32,349 bases of DNA from Tepidiphilus sp. J10 (lineage in GTDB: Bacteria > Pseudomonadota > Gammaproteobacteria > Burkholderiales > Thiobacillaceae). The translations under genes and the position numbers were made by a program. The notes under the pieces were generated by a model, which saw only the letters and a list, made by a program, of their open reading frames with translations, was not told the DNA's origin and did not search any database. The first letter of the stretch is position 1, and each line of letters starts with the position of its first letter. The DNA is taken from the NCBI GenBank assembly GCA_945897865.1, contig CAMDHJ010000023.1:1-32349 (forward strand), given 5' to 3'. Positions 6,614 through 16,037 of this stretch are shown piece by piece.

Positions 6614-7204
6614 TCAACGCCGTCTGAACCAGCCGGTCAAGCTGAGTCTTTGACGATGCGCCGGGGCGACTTCGTGCCAGAATCGATCCGCTAAAAACGT
6701 CACCAGCGTACCGCCAGTTGGGGCGATTTCGATCGGTTCAGCTTGTTCTTCCGGCCAGAAACGGAGTTGGCCGCCATCTGCGGCCATCCAGTTTTCATTC
6801 AGGTAAACAATGACTGTCAGGGTGCGGCGGTCATCGCTTTGAAAGCGGTCCAGATGACGACGATAGCCAGACCCTGGCGGGTAGGCGGCAAAGTGGAGTT
6901 CAACGTCGAACAGGCCGAGATACAGGCTTTGATTGACTGCGCAACGCAGTCCTTCGAGTTTTTCCTGGATTGCTCGTGTTGCCGGACCAGCAACAGTTTC
7001 GTCGATCCAGAGCACCTGATCGCCACGGATTTCGGTGCGGACTTCCGCCACCCCCTTGCCTACGCCGGCTGCGTGAAAAGCGCCGCTGGCATGTGCGGCG
7101 AGGCATTCGCTTCTTAACGCGGCAGTCTCTGTAGCGCTCAGAAAGTCTGGCACCACGCACCAACCGGGGTCGGCCAGCGCAGTGATGATCTTGTCAGCCT
7201 GCAT
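6614..7204 (-). CDS. 2-oxoglutarate/Fe(II)-dependent oxygenase (prolyl-4-hydroxylase type)
   Basis: A 196-residue cytoplasmic protein with the double-stranded beta-helix oxygenase fold expected from its motifs. The iron ligands are the HxD in GYRRHLDRF and a distal His in DRFWHEVAPAHRQRLSLTGW, where the Arg of HRQRLS would bind the 2-oxoglutarate carboxylate. The strand segment RTLTVIVYLNENW followed by GGQLRFW is typical of the P4Hc/EGL-9-like family. The substrate is unknown; bacterial members act on proteins or small molecules. It is the last gene of a minus-strand group, seven bases after the DUF4139 gene, and its end faces the ppsA remnant. Confidence 0.85.
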   Translation of the reverse strand: MQADKIITALADPGWCVVPDFLSATETAALRSECLAAHASGAFHAAGVGKGVAEVRTEIRGDQVLWIDETVAGPATRAIQEKLEGLRCAVNQSLYLGLFDVELHFAAYPPGSGYRRHLDRFQSDDRRTLTVIVYLNENWMAADGGQLRFWPEEQAEPIEIAPTGGTLVTFLADRFWHEVAPAHRQRLSLTGWFRRR

Positions 7205-7211
7205 TCGGGTT

Positions 7212-8663
7212 TCAGTATTTGGTCCGTACGCGCCAAGTCAACGTGGTTTTGCCTTCGGCGGGCACCGGTACATTCCAGATTGCCGTGTGCGCGGAATCTT
7301 TCGAGTGAGCATGGCTTTCTTGCACCATTTGCCAATCGCTTGGCATCGGCTCGACGACTTTGGCGACGATCGGTTCGCTTTTGGCGTTGCGGATTTCCAT
7401 CGAATATGCGGTTTCGATGACGCCGCCACGCGCATTGAAGCCGGCTGCAATCCTCTGGAAATCGGTTTGCTTCTTGTCGGCAGTAATGTCGAACGCTTCG
7501 CCCAACTTGAGCTTGATCGTTTCGCCTTTGGCGGTGTGTTCGATGCGGTCTTCGCCGACGAATTGCGCACGTCCGGCACGATCTTTCTTGTAGACGCGAA
7601 CGATGCCTTTCGGTAAGGGCACGCCAAGATTGTCGCCCGAGTTGCTGAATTCCATGAATACGCTGGGTTTCATCTTGCTGCCGAGATCGCCTGATTGGCT
7701 GCTGTAGTACCAGTTCGTGCCCTGGAAGCGGAATTCCTTGTCGGTTTTGACTTTTTGCGCCGAGAGCAAGGCAACCTGTTTGGTTTGCTTGTCGAGCAGG
7801 GTGGTGAGGCGGTCGAGCGTGTAGAGGTGATATTCAAACAGGTTCTCTTGCTGCATCTGGGGTGCGGCATCTGCCATCGCCATGCTTTTCATCATCATCG
7901 GCATGCGGCTTTGTTCCGGCTGCGCGCGGTTGACTTCACCGGCAATCAGTTGCAGACGTGCATTCGGATAGGCCGTGCCGCTGGTGTTGGTGAGTGTGAC
8001 CCAGCCATTCAGGTCGATGCTGTCTTCCTGCTCGGACAGTTCGGCTACATAGTCCGCTTTCCAGTTCAGGCCACCGGTGAGGTAGCTCAATTCCATGCTG
8101 GTTTCGGCCTGCGTGTTGGCATTCAGGAAGCCGGTGGCGGGGACGTCGGTGTTGAACAGCATGGAGAGTGTCGGTTGATCGCGCAGCGAACTGGGGACCG
8201 TACTGAACCCGATGCGGCCGGGAATACTGGTTTCAACCCGATCCTTGAACTGCAGCACGACGCCGTCATTGGCTGCCACCAACATGGCGGGTTCGGAGAA
8301 CTCAACGCCTGAGATCGGCTGGGTGCGAAACACGCGGACCGATTCCCCGACTGATTTTTCCAACAGTTTTTGCGGGGTCAGCAGGTCAAAATCGAAGTTC
8401 TGTTCCAGCAAGGTCAGTTTTCGGCCATCGGTCGAGCGCAGGAGTGCGGTCTCGGACTGCAGTTGAGCCGAAACACCGCGCCAGGCAAGCAGGTTTTCGC
8501 CATTCTGGACGCGGACTTTGCGGGCATCTTTGATCAGGGCCAGGTCGCCGTTGTAGATGGTGACGGCGAGCGCGGTTTGATCCGCAGCGGTGCTGCTTCG
8601 TTCATCCAGCGCGAAAGCTGGGTTGGCGGCAAGAAGCGCAAGTACAAGCAAGGTGGGTTTCAT
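7212..8663 (-). CDS. Secreted DUF4139-domain protein
   Basis: A 483-residue protein with a clear Sec signal peptide (MKPTLLVLALLAANPAFA). The rest has the DUF4139 pattern: an N-terminal TALAVTIYNGDLALIKDARKV segment, a central SYLTGGLNWKADYVAEL-type block followed by GWVTLTNTSGTAYPNARLQLIAGEV, and a beta-rich C-terminus ending TTLTWRVRTKY. It is probably periplasmic or cell-surface. The function of the family in bacteria is unknown; some relatives are annotated as mucoidy inhibitor A-like. Its ATG overlaps the stop of the upstream 6-phosphogluconolactonase gene, so the two are translationally coupled although no functional link is evident. Confidence 0.85.
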   Translation of the reverse strand: MKPTLLVLALLAANPAFALDERSSTAADQTALAVTIYNGDLALIKDARKVRVQNGENLLAWRGVSAQLQSETALLRSTDGRKLTLLEQNFDFDLLTPQKLLEKSVGESVRVFRTQPISGVEFSEPAMLVAANDGVVLQFKDRVETSIPGRIGFSTVPSSLRDQPTLSMLFNTDVPATGFLNANTQAETSMELSYLTGGLNWKADYVAELSEQEDSIDLNGWVTLTNTSGTAYPNARLQLIAGEVNRAQPEQSRMPMMMKSMAMADAAPQMQQENLFEYHLYTLDRLTTLLDKQTKQVALLSAQKVKTDKEFRFQGTNWYYSSQSGDLGSKMKPSVFMEFSNSGDNLGVPLPKGIVRVYKKDRAGRAQFVGEDRIEHTAKGETIKLKLGEAFDITADKKQTDFQRIAAGFNARGGVIETAYSMEIRNAKSEPIVAKVVEPMPSDWQMVQESHAHSKDSAHTAIWNVPVPAEGKTTLTWRVRTKY

Positions 8664-9409
8664 TCAAGTTCTCCAGGCGGACAGGCGTCCGTATCAATCA
8701 GTAAATCAACACCGGCATCCGGATGAATTGCCGCTGCGGGAATATTCACGCCCTGTCGCCATGCGCTCAGGGCTTCGCGCTTGTCGGCGCCGCGGATGAG
8801 GAATAACACACAACGCGCATCGGATAAACGTTGGGCAGACAGCGTGACACGTTCCGGCGGCGGCTTGGGTGCGTCGAAAACGGGCATTACATCGGATGAG
8901 CCTGTGGCGGAACCGTCGGTTTGGTTAGGGAACTCATACCCGGGGAACAGGCTGGCGGTATGGCCATCCTGGCCAAGGCCAAGCAGCACCAGATCAAAGG
9001 TGCCTTGGTCGTGCAACTGTTCCGCATAGAGCTTGGCGGCTGTCGGCGCACCGTGCTCGGCGGGAATGATATGGATGTTGGCTTCAGGAATGCCAACCTG
9101 ATCGAGCCAGGCTGCCGACGCCATCCGGCTGTTGCGTTGCGGATCCTGGCGGGGAAGACAGCGCTCGTCGCCAAACCAGATATGCCAGCGTGACCAATCC
9201 TGTGGCTGGGTGGCCAGGGCGCGATAGAGTGTTTCCGGTGTGACGCCGCCGGCCAGCACGAGATGGAAGTTTCCCCTTGCGGTGAGTGCCGCTTCCGCAG
9301 CCTGGTTAACCCAGGATAGCGCAGTCGCCAGCCAGTTCGAATCATCGACGACATGCCAGCGCGGTCGTGTTGAATGGGGTGATAACAAATCTGGCTTGGG
9401 GATTCGCAT
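8660..9409 (-). CDS. pgl: 6-phosphogluconolactonase
   Basis: Hydrolyses 6-phosphogluconolactone to 6-phosphogluconate in the oxidative pentose phosphate or Entner-Doudoroff pathway. The 249-residue DevB/SOL-type protein shows FHLVLAGGVTPETLYRAL, the hallmark HIWFGDERCLPRQDPQRN block with the substrate-binding DER, FDLVLLGLGQDGHTASLFPG with the catalytic-site His, and a late RVTLSAQRLSDARCVLFLIRG. Length fits the family. There is no zwf, edd or gnd next to it. It is the first gene of the minus-strand group and divergent from the exonuclease gene. Confidence 0.93.
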   Translation of the reverse strand: MRIPKPDLLSPHSTRPRWHVVDDSNWLATALSWVNQAAEAALTARGNFHLVLAGGVTPETLYRALATQPQDWSRWHIWFGDERCLPRQDPQRNSRMASAAWLDQVGIPEANIHIIPAEHGAPTAAKLYAEQLHDQGTFDLVLLGLGQDGHTASLFPGYEFPNQTDGSATGSSDVMPVFDAPKPPPERVTLSAQRLSDARCVLFLIRGADKREALSAWRQGVNIPAAAIHPDAGVDLLIDTDACPPGELE

Positions 9410-9478
9410 CGGTTTAGTGGGGGAAAGCAGATAAAATCAGCCGAATTTTAGCCGCTTCCGACGCGAATCCCGCCCGCC

Positions 9479-10258
9479 ATGACCCCTGTCCTGATATTTG
9501 ATATCGAAACCATCCCGGATATCGACGGCCTGCGCCGTCTTCACAATGTCGGCCCGGAGGCCAGCGATCACGAGGTGGCCGAGATGGGGATGCTGATGCG
9601 TCGCCAACAAACCGGTGGCTCAGACTTTCTGCCCCACTATCTTCAGCGCGTGGTGACCATTTCCTGCGTGCTGCGTACTGAAAAGACCTTCAAGGTCTGG
9701 TCGCTTGCGCATCCGGAAACGAGTGAGGCCGAGATGCTGCAACGTTTTTTCGACGGTATCGAAAAGTACACGCCACAGATCGTGTCCTGGAACGGCGGTG
9801 GTTTTGATCTGCCGGTGTTGCATTACCGTTCCATGCTGCACGGCGTCAGTGCGCCGCGCTATTGGGATTGGGGCGATGATGATCGCGATTTCAAATACAA
9901 CAACTATCTGAATCGTTATCACACCCGCCATCTTGATCTGATGGATGTGCTGGCGATGTTTCAGGGCCGCGCCAATGCAGCGCTGGATGCACTGGCCAAG
10001 CTGTATGGCTTTCCCGGCAAACTGGGGATGGATGGCAGTGCAGTGTGGGATGCATTCCAGCGGGGCGAGCATGACGCCATCCGCGATTACTGCGAGACCG
10101 ATGTGGTGAATACCTATCTGGTTTTCCTGCGTTTCCAGAAGATGCGCGGTGTGCTGACGGCTGCGCAATACGATGATGAAATTGCCGTTGTGCGTGCAGC
10201 ACTGGAGGATATCGGCGCCGATCACTGGTTCGAGTTTCTTGAGGCGTGGCCGGCATGA
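9479..10258 (+). CDS. Predicted 3'-5' exonuclease, PolB-like (DEDDy)
   Basis: A 259-residue protein related to the proofreading exonuclease domain of family B DNA polymerases. The DxE motif is in [14 protein letters not shown] near the N-terminus, a second acidic motif is in [22 protein letters not shown] carries a further Asp, and the final [14 protein letters not shown] fits the YxxxD of DEDDy exonucleases. There is no polymerase domain, so it is a stand-alone nuclease whose physiological substrate is unknown. It overlaps the rlmD ATG by four bases, forming a two-gene unit. Confidence 0.88.
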   Translation: MTPVLIFDIETIPDIDGLRRLHNVGPEASDHEVAEMGMLMRRQQTGGSDFLPHYLQRVVTISCVLRTEKTFKVWSLAHPETSEAEMLQRFFDGIEKYTPQIVSWNGGGFDLPVLHYRSMLHGVSAPRYWDWGDDDRDFKYNNYLNRYHTRHLDLMDVLAMFQGRANAALDALAKLYGFPGKLGMDGSAVWDAFQRGEHDAIRDYCETDVVNTYLVFLRFQKMRGVLTAAQYDDEIAVVRAALEDIGADHWFEFLEAWPA

Positions 10259-11622
10259 GCGAGATCAATTCCGAGATTGCTTCCGCCAAACAGTCTGCAC
10301 GGGAGGCCGCGATGCTGCCATTGCAGATTGAATCGCTGGACCACGAAGGCAAAGGCATCGGTCGCCGCGAAGGCAAGACGATCTTTGTCGATGGCGCGTT
10401 GACCGGCGAAACCGTGATCGCATCCAGCTATCGAAAAAAACCTGAATTCGAGTTGGCGCAGGCAACTCAAATCATCAAGCCCAGCCCGTATCGGGTGACA
10501 CCCAAATGCACCTGGTTCGGCATCTGCGGCGGTTGCACGCATCAGCATCTCGATGAAGCGGCGCAAGTCGCAGCCAAGCAGCGGGTACTGGAAGATTGTT
10601 TCCAGCATATCGGCAAGGTGCAGCCCGAAACCATGATGTCGCCGATCCATGGCCCGACCTGGGGTTACCGCACGCGGGCGCGACTTTCTGTGCGTTATGT
10701 GCCGAAGAAAGGCGGCGTTCTGGTCGGCTTCCACGAACGGCGCAGCAGCTATGTTGCCGACATGACGAGTTGCGAGGTCTTGTTGCCGCAGATTTCAGCC
10801 TTGTTGCCCAGATTGCGCGAGTTGGTAGCGAGTTTGTCGATTCGGGATCGTCTGCCGCAAATTGAATTGGCGGCTGGCGAAACGTTATCGGTTTTGGTTT
10901 TGCGCATCATGGATCCATTGACCGAAGAAGATGAAGGCAAGCTGCGCGAGTTTGCCGACCTGCATGGCATTCAGTTCTGGCTGCAACCGAAAGGCCCGGA
11001 AACCGCATACCCGTTTCATCCGCTGGATGCTGCTGAACTGGCGTATTCACTGCCCGAGTTCAATCTTGAAATGCCGTTTCGGCCAACCGAATTCACGCAG
11101 GTCAATCACGGCATCAACCGCATGCTGATCCGGCGCGCGATGCGTTTGCTGGATGTGCAAGCGGGCGAGCGGATTGCCGATTTTTTCTGTGGGCTGGGAA
11201 ATTTCAGTCTGCCCATCGCCCGGCGCGGTGCGCATGTGGTCGGGATTGAAGGTAGCCAAGGCTTGGTCAAGCGTGCGATGGAGAATGCAGCGCGTAATGG
11301 CTTGGCCGAACTTAGTGAATTCCACGTCGCGAACCTGTTCGAGATGATGCCGGAAAGCTATATGGCGTTGGGCAGCTTCGACAAGTTGTTGATCGATCCG
11401 CCGCGCGATGGCGCCATCGAGTTGGTGAAGTCATTGCCGGATGCCGATGCGGCCGGGAAATTGCCCGTGCGCATCGTCTATGTCTCCTGCAATCCTGCCA
11501 CTCTGGCACGGGATTCGGCGGTGCTGGTGCATCAAAAAGGTTACCGCCTGAAAGCCGCCGGCGTGGCAAATATGTTCCCTCACACGGCGCATGTAGAGAG
11601 CATTGCCTTGTTTGAGCGATAG
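10255..11622 (+). CDS. rlmD: 23S rRNA (uracil-5-)-methyltransferase RlmD
   Basis: Methylates C5 of U1939 in 23S rRNA using S-adenosylmethionine. The 455-residue protein has an N-terminal TRAM domain ([17 protein letters not shown] through GETV), the Fe-S cysteines in [10 protein letters not shown] (with a further Cys nearby in TSCEVL), a SAM-binding motif [14 protein letters not shown], and the catalytic cysteine in [14 protein letters not shown]. It ends [13 protein letters not shown] with the general-base Glu. I prefer ATG 10255, which overlaps the upstream stop as ATGA; a GTG nine bases earlier is in frame. Confidence 0.95.
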   Translation: MSEINSEIASAKQSAREAAMLPLQIESLDHEGKGIGRREGKTIFVDGALTGETVIASSYRKKPEFELAQATQIIKPSPYRVTPKCTWFGICGGCTHQHLDEAAQVAAKQRVLEDCFQHIGKVQPETMMSPIHGPTWGYRTRARLSVRYVPKKGGVLVGFHERRSSYVADMTSCEVLLPQISALLPRLRELVASLSIRDRLPQIELAAGETLSVLVLRIMDPLTEEDEGKLREFADLHGIQFWLQPKGPETAYPFHPLDAAELAYSLPEFNLEMPFRPTEFTQVNHGINRMLIRRAMRLLDVQAGERIADFFCGLGNFSLPIARRGAHVVGIEGSQGLVKRAMENAARNGLAELSEFHVANLFEMMPESYMALGSFDKLLIDPPRDGAIELVKSLPDADAAGKLPVRIVYVSCNPATLARDSAVLVHQKGYRLKAAGVANMFPHTAHVESIALFER

Positions 11623-11678
11623 AACGACTGGAAAACGTGCTGTTAAACTGAATCCACCTTAACTACCGCAATACTCGT

Positions 11679-12950
11679 TTGGATTCCATTCCCTTAGAGG
11701 CGCTGATCGGCGCCTTGGTTATCCTGCTGGTTCTATCAGCATTCTTTTCCGGTTCTGAAACCAGCATGATGGCGGTGAATCGTTACCGCCTGAAAACCCT
11801 GTCAAGCGAAGGCAATCGTGGTGCGCATCTGGCAGAGAAGCTGCTGGCGCAGACCGACAAATTGCTGTCAGCAATCCTGATTGGCAACAATCTAGTCAAT
11901 TCCGCCGCAGCAGCGCTGGTTACCGTGATTGTTTTCCGCTTGTTTGGCGAAAGTGAGTTGGCGCTGACGTTGGCGACATTGCTGGTTACCTTCCTGATCC
12001 TCGTTTTTTCTGAAGTTACGCCGAAGGTGATTGGCGCTTCCTGGCCGGAGCGGCTGTCTCCTATCGTCAGTTATCCACTGACTTTTCTGGTCAAGTTATT
12101 ACGGCCGGTGATCTGGTTTGTGAATCTCTTTGTTCAGGCACAGCTGAAACTTTATCGGCTCAATCCCAGCGCGGCCTCGGATTGCAGTATGGGCGTGGAA
12201 GAGTTGCGGACTGTGCTGGCTGAATCGGGCTCCTTGTTGCCGAGTCAACATCACAGCATTCTGACCAACTTGTTCGAGTTGGAAGCAGTGACGGTTGATG
12301 ATGCGATGCTGCCGCGCAGCCAGATCGAGGCGATCGATCTTGCGGCGGAAGCTGATGAAATCCAGCATCAGCTCGGAACCAGTCACCATGCCCGTCTGCT
12401 GGTTTATGAAGGCGACCCGAACAATGTCATCGGTATCCTGCATGTTCGGCGAGCATTGGCTCGTTTGCAGGAAGAGTCATTCGATATCGATGTATTTCGA
12501 ACCTGGCTGCGGGAGCCGTATTTCATCCCTTCCGGAACCTCTCTATACAGCCAGCTGACCCAATTTCAAGCTACGCGCCATTCGCTAGGTCTGGTTGTGG
12601 ATGAGTATGGCGAATTGTTGGGACTCATCACCGTGGTCGATATCCTGGAAGAAATCGTTGGTGAATTCACTGCGGTGTTGCCTGGTGAGCACGCCGCCAG
12701 CAATCGACAGCCGGATGGCAGTTTTCAGGTCGATGGCGCGACCTCCTTGCGAGAACTGAATCGCAAGCTGAAGTTGCAGTTTCCCCTCGAAGGTCCGCGT
12801 ACGCTGAATGGTTTGTTGCTGGAACATCTGGAGGCAATGCCGGAAGCGGGGGTGAGTGTCATGATTGCCGGCTACCCGGTAGAAGTTGTGCAGGTTCAGG
12901 ATCGGATGGTGAAGACCGCAAGAATTGGTTCGCGTCGCGCCCAGCAATGA
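11679..12950 (+). CDS. CorB/HlyC-CorC family membrane protein (DUF21-CBS-CorC_HlyC)
   Basis: A 423-residue inner-membrane protein. Residues about 1-190 are a DUF21 transmembrane domain (four hydrophobic helices, with FFSGSETSMMAVNRYRLKTL after the first). Residues about 200-325 form a pair of CBS domains (VDDAMLPRSQIEAIDL; LGLVVDEYGELLGLITVVDILEEIVGEF), and the C-terminus (GSFQVDGATSLRELNRKL) is the CorC_HlyC domain. Such CNNM/CorB-type proteins are implicated in magnesium and cobalt efflux or homeostasis. The start appears to be TTG (DSIPLEALIGA), since no better start precedes the first helix. It lies directly upstream of pilB. Confidence 0.88.
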   Translation: MDSIPLEALIGALVILLVLSAFFSGSETSMMAVNRYRLKTLSSEGNRGAHLAEKLLAQTDKLLSAILIGNNLVNSAAAALVTVIVFRLFGESELALTLATLLVTFLILVFSEVTPKVIGASWPERLSPIVSYPLTFLVKLLRPVIWFVNLFVQAQLKLYRLNPSAASDCSMGVEELRTVLAESGSLLPSQHHSILTNLFELEAVTVDDAMLPRSQIEAIDLAAEADEIQHQLGTSHHARLLVYEGDPNNVIGILHVRRALARLQEESFDIDVFRTWLREPYFIPSGTSLYSQLTQFQATRHSLGLVVDEYGELLGLITVVDILEEIVGEFTAVLPGEHAASNRQPDGSFQVDGATSLRELNRKLKLQFPLEGPRTLNGLLLEHLEAMPEAGVSVMIAGYPVEVVQVQDRMVKTARIGSRRAQQ

Positions 12951-12997
12951 ATCCGGGTATCCAATTCGATATGTCGTGTTTCTTTACATTTTGTAGG

Positions 12998-13029
12998 GCG
13001 GGGGGCAATATCCCCCGGCGAATTGCCGC
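12998..13029. repeat. Two overlapping, mutually exclusive hairpins upstream of pilB
   Basis: GGGGG (13001-13005) pairs with CCCCC (13012-13016) across six bases. Alternatively GGCAAT (13004-13009) pairs with ATTGCC (13022-13027), with GCGG/CCGC extending the stem. The pilB ATG is about 25 bases downstream after a GGGGGAATGGGG purine stretch that serves as ribosome site. It may be a degenerate dispersed palindrome or act in the pilB leader; nothing here decides this. Confidence 0.4.
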
Positions 13030-13053
13030 AAATTCAAGGGGGAATGGGGATAC

Positions 13054-14775
13054 ATGGTTGCAGTAACCGTAGGCGCCAATCTGACGGGTCTTTGCCGGGC
13101 AATGGTAACCCAGGGGCTCCTATCCGCTGAGGAGGGTGAAAGTCTGCAAAACCAGTCGCGTGGTTCTGGGGAAACTTTCATTGCCAGTTTGTTGCGCACC
13201 CGTCGGTTCCGCGCAGATCAAATTGCAGCCTTCGCATCCGCTACTTTTGGTTTGCCGTTGTTCAATCTGGATGCGCTTGACCCGAATGTCATTCCCAAGG
13301 GCTCGGTTGATCCAAAGTTGTTGACCAAACATCGTGTTTTGCCGATTACCCTACGCGGCAATCGATTGTTTGTTGCGCTCTCCGATCCCAGTAATCTGAA
13401 GGCGCTCGACGATATCAAATTTCAGACCAGCCTCGCCGCCGAACCGGTGGTTGTAGAGGATGACAAACTGGGCCGGTGGCTGGATAAATACGGCGAGGCT
13501 ACCGAGGACAGTATCCTCAAGACCATTGAAACCGAGGATCTGAACCTAGAGTTCAGTGATGATGAGACGCAGAACGCGGCAGATACCGCAGCTGCTGTCG
13601 ATATCGACGATGCGCCGGTGGTCAAGTACCTGCAAAAAATGCTGCTTGATGCAATCAATAGCGGTGCCTCCGATATTCACTTCGAGCCCTATGAAAAGAA
13701 CTATCGAATCCGTTACCGGATGGACGGCATCCTTTATGAGGTTGCGCAGCCGCCGCTTGCGATCAAGGACAAGATCGCGTCTCGCATCAAAGTCATTTCC
13801 AAACTCGACATCTCGGAGAAACGGGTTCCGCAAGACGGGCGCATGAAACTGGTTTTGTCGCGCAGTAAATCAGTGGATTTCCGGGTGTCGACCTTGCCCA
13901 CTATTTATGGCGAAAAGATCGTCATGCGTATTCTCGATTCAACCTCTGCCACCATGGGGATCGAGAAGTTGGGCTACGAGCCGGATCAACTCAAATTACT
14001 GGTCGATGCGGTGCAACGCCCTTATGGCATGGTGCTGGTGACTGGCCCGACAGGTTCCGGCAAGACTGTCTCGCTTTATGCCTGCCTGAATATCCTGAAC
14101 AAGCCTGATGTGAATATCGCAACGGTTGAAGATCCGGTTGAAATCCAGTTGCCGGGCATCAATCAGGTCAATGTCAACGAGAAAGCCGGTCTCGATTTTG
14201 CCGCCGCCATGAAGGCGTTCCTGCGGCAGGATCCGGACATCATCATGGTCGGCGAGATTCGTGATCACGAAACCGGCGATATCGCGATCAAGGCAGCGCA
14301 AACGGGTCACATGGTGTTATCGACCTTGCATACCAACGATGCACCCGCAACGTTGACGCGTTTGATCAATATGGGCATCCCCAGTTATAACGTAGCGGCT
14401 TCCGTGCAATTGATCACGGCGCAACGTTTAGGACGCAAGCTTTGCAACAATTGCAAGAAGCCGATTGATATTCCGCCAGAAGCTTTGCTCAATGCCGGGT
14501 TTTCCGAGTCGGATCTGGATGGTTCATGGCAACCTTATGGTGCAGTTGGTTGCGACGCCTGCAAGCAAACCGGATACAAGGGGCGGTTGGGTATCTATCA
14601 GGTCATGCCGATCAGCGAAGAAATCAATCGGATCATTCTGAAAAATGGCACGGCTGTCGATATCGAACAGCAAGCCAAGCGGGATGGCGTACTCAACCTC
14701 CGCGAAGCCGGGTTGCTTAAAGTAAAACAAGGTCTCACCACCCTCGAAGAGGTGTTGGCGGTAACCAACGTATAA
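13054..14775 (+). CDS. pilB: Type IV pilus assembly ATPase PilB
   Basis: The cytoplasmic hexameric motor that drives pilus extension. The 573-residue protein has an N-terminal MshEN/T2SSE_N domain (about 20-165) and the GspE-type ATPase: Walker A GPTGSGKT (331-338), Asp box and Walker B in DPDIIMVGEIRDHETGDIA, and the His box in TGHMVLSTLHTND. The zinc-binding cysteines C464, C467, C500 and C503 (LCNNC and GCDAC) are all present. It is followed by pilC after 21 bases with a GAGGAA ribosome site. It is assigned to pilB rather than gspE because pilC and pilD follow. Confidence 0.96.
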   Translation: MVAVTVGANLTGLCRAMVTQGLLSAEEGESLQNQSRGSGETFIASLLRTRRFRADQIAAFASATFGLPLFNLDALDPNVIPKGSVDPKLLTKHRVLPITLRGNRLFVALSDPSNLKALDDIKFQTSLAAEPVVVEDDKLGRWLDKYGEATEDSILKTIETEDLNLEFSDDETQNAADTAAAVDIDDAPVVKYLQKMLLDAINSGASDIHFEPYEKNYRIRYRMDGILYEVAQPPLAIKDKIASRIKVISKLDISEKRVPQDGRMKLVLSRSKSVDFRVSTLPTIYGEKIVMRILDSTSATMGIEKLGYEPDQLKLLVDAVQRPYGMVLVTGPTGSGKTVSLYACLNILNKPDVNIATVEDPVEIQLPGINQVNVNEKAGLDFAAAMKAFLRQDPDIIMVGEIRDHETGDIAIKAAQTGHMVLSTLHTNDAPATLTRLINMGIPSYNVAASVQLITAQRLGRKLCNNCKKPIDIPPEALLNAGFSESDLDGSWQPYGAVGCDACKQTGYKGRLGIYQVMPISEEINRIILKNGTAVDIEQQAKRDGVLNLREAGLLKVKQGLTTLEEVLAVTNV

Positions 14776-14796
14776 CAATCAAGAGGAATTGACTCC

Positions 14797-16023
14797 ATGG
14801 CGGTGGCCCGAGCATCTGGTGCAGTGACCAAGCAAGTCCCTTTTGTCTGGGAGGGCACTGACAAGCTGGGTAAAAAGATCAAGGGTGAAATGCTCGCGCC
14901 TGGTGAAGCGTTTGTGCGTCAGTCGTTGCGGCGGCAGGGCATCAATGTGGTCAAAGTCAGCAAGCAGGGCATGTTCAAGCGAGGCGGGACGATCACCTCG
15001 AAGGACATCGCCTTGTTCACTCGTCAGCTTTCAACCATGCTGAAAGCGGGCGTGCCTTTGCTGCAAGCTTTTGATATTTCCGCGCGTAGCCATTCCAACC
15101 CAGCGTTGCAACGTCTATTGGGTGATATCAAAAGTGACGTTGAAACCGGCTCCAGCATGAGCGTTGCCTTCCGTAAGTACCCGAAATACTTCGACGGTCT
15201 GTATTGCAACCTGGTCTATGCCGGCGAACAGGCCGGTATTCTGGATACCGTACTGGATCGCATCGCGTCCTATCAGGAAAAAATGCTGGCTATTCAGGGC
15301 AAGATCAAATCAGCCTTGTTTTATCCGGCAATCGTGTTGACTGTGGCTTTTATCATTACCGCCGGCATCATGTTGTTCGTGATCCCTGCGTTCAAGGATC
15401 TCTACGGAAAATCCGGTGCCGATCTGCCTGCGCTGACCATGTTGGTGATGGGGATCTCGGATGCCTTCGTGAATTACTGGTATCTGATTTTCGGTAGTAT
15501 TGGCCTGACGGTTTTTCTCGTTTTGCGCGCCTGGAAACAGTCACCTGCCTTTCGTAACAAGATGGATGTGGTCATTTTGAAAGTCCCGGTGTTTGGGCCA
15601 TTGATTGAAAAGGCGACGGTTTCTCGCTGGGCGCGAACCTTCTCCTCAATGTTCTCAGCCGGTGTGCCGATGGTTGAGGCGTTGGATTCGGTTGCCGGTG
15701 CGGCGGGCAACAATGTCTTCATGGAAGCCACCATGAAGATCAAAACCCAGGTTTCCACCGGTTCCAGTCTGGCGGTATGTCTTCAGAGCGCCGGCGTGTT
15801 TCCCAATATGCTGATTCAGATGGTGTCCATTGGCGAAGAGTCGGGTGCGCTTGATTCCATGCTTTCGAAAGTGGCGGATTACTACGAACGTGAAGTGGAT
15901 GACGCTGTCGCCGGCATTTCCAGTCTGATGGAACCGTTCATCATGGTGATTCTGGGTACATTGATCGGTGGCATCGTGATAGCCATGTATCTACCCATCT
16001 TCAAGATGGGATCGGTGGTCTGA
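14797..16023 (+). CDS. pilC: Type IV pilus inner-membrane platform protein PilC
   Basis: A 408-residue polytopic inner-membrane protein that couples the PilB motor to pilin assembly. It has two T2SSF domains: IALFTRQLSTMLKAGVPLLQAFD and its repeat WARTFSSMFSAGVPMVEALD. Hydrophobic segments lie around residues 170-195 (SALFYPAIVLTVAFIITAGI), 225-245 and 380-400 (IMVILGTLIGGIVIAMYLPI). The family signature GEQAGILDTVL and its later counterpart GEESGALDSML are both present. A good ribosome site precedes the ATG. It is co-transcribed with pilB and pilD. Confidence 0.96.
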   Translation: MAVARASGAVTKQVPFVWEGTDKLGKKIKGEMLAPGEAFVRQSLRRQGINVVKVSKQGMFKRGGTITSKDIALFTRQLSTMLKAGVPLLQAFDISARSHSNPALQRLLGDIKSDVETGSSMSVAFRKYPKYFDGLYCNLVYAGEQAGILDTVLDRIASYQEKMLAIQGKIKSALFYPAIVLTVAFIITAGIMLFVIPAFKDLYGKSGADLPALTMLVMGISDAFVNYWYLIFGSIGLTVFLVLRAWKQSPAFRNKMDVVILKVPVFGPLIEKATVSRWARTFSSMFSAGVPMVEALDSVAGAAGNNVFMEATMKIKTQVSTGSSLAVCLQSAGVFPNMLIQMVSIGEESGALDSMLSKVADYYEREVDDAVAGISSLMEPFIMVILGTLIGGIVIAMYLPIFKMGSVV

Positions 16024-16037
16024 TTTCTGATCTTGCT

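Noticed and set aside
6366-6653. 95-residue frame as an independent gene
   Set aside because: Its first 62 residues are the ppsA C-terminus and the tail is read-through into unrelated DNA. It is better described as a truncated ppsA remnant.
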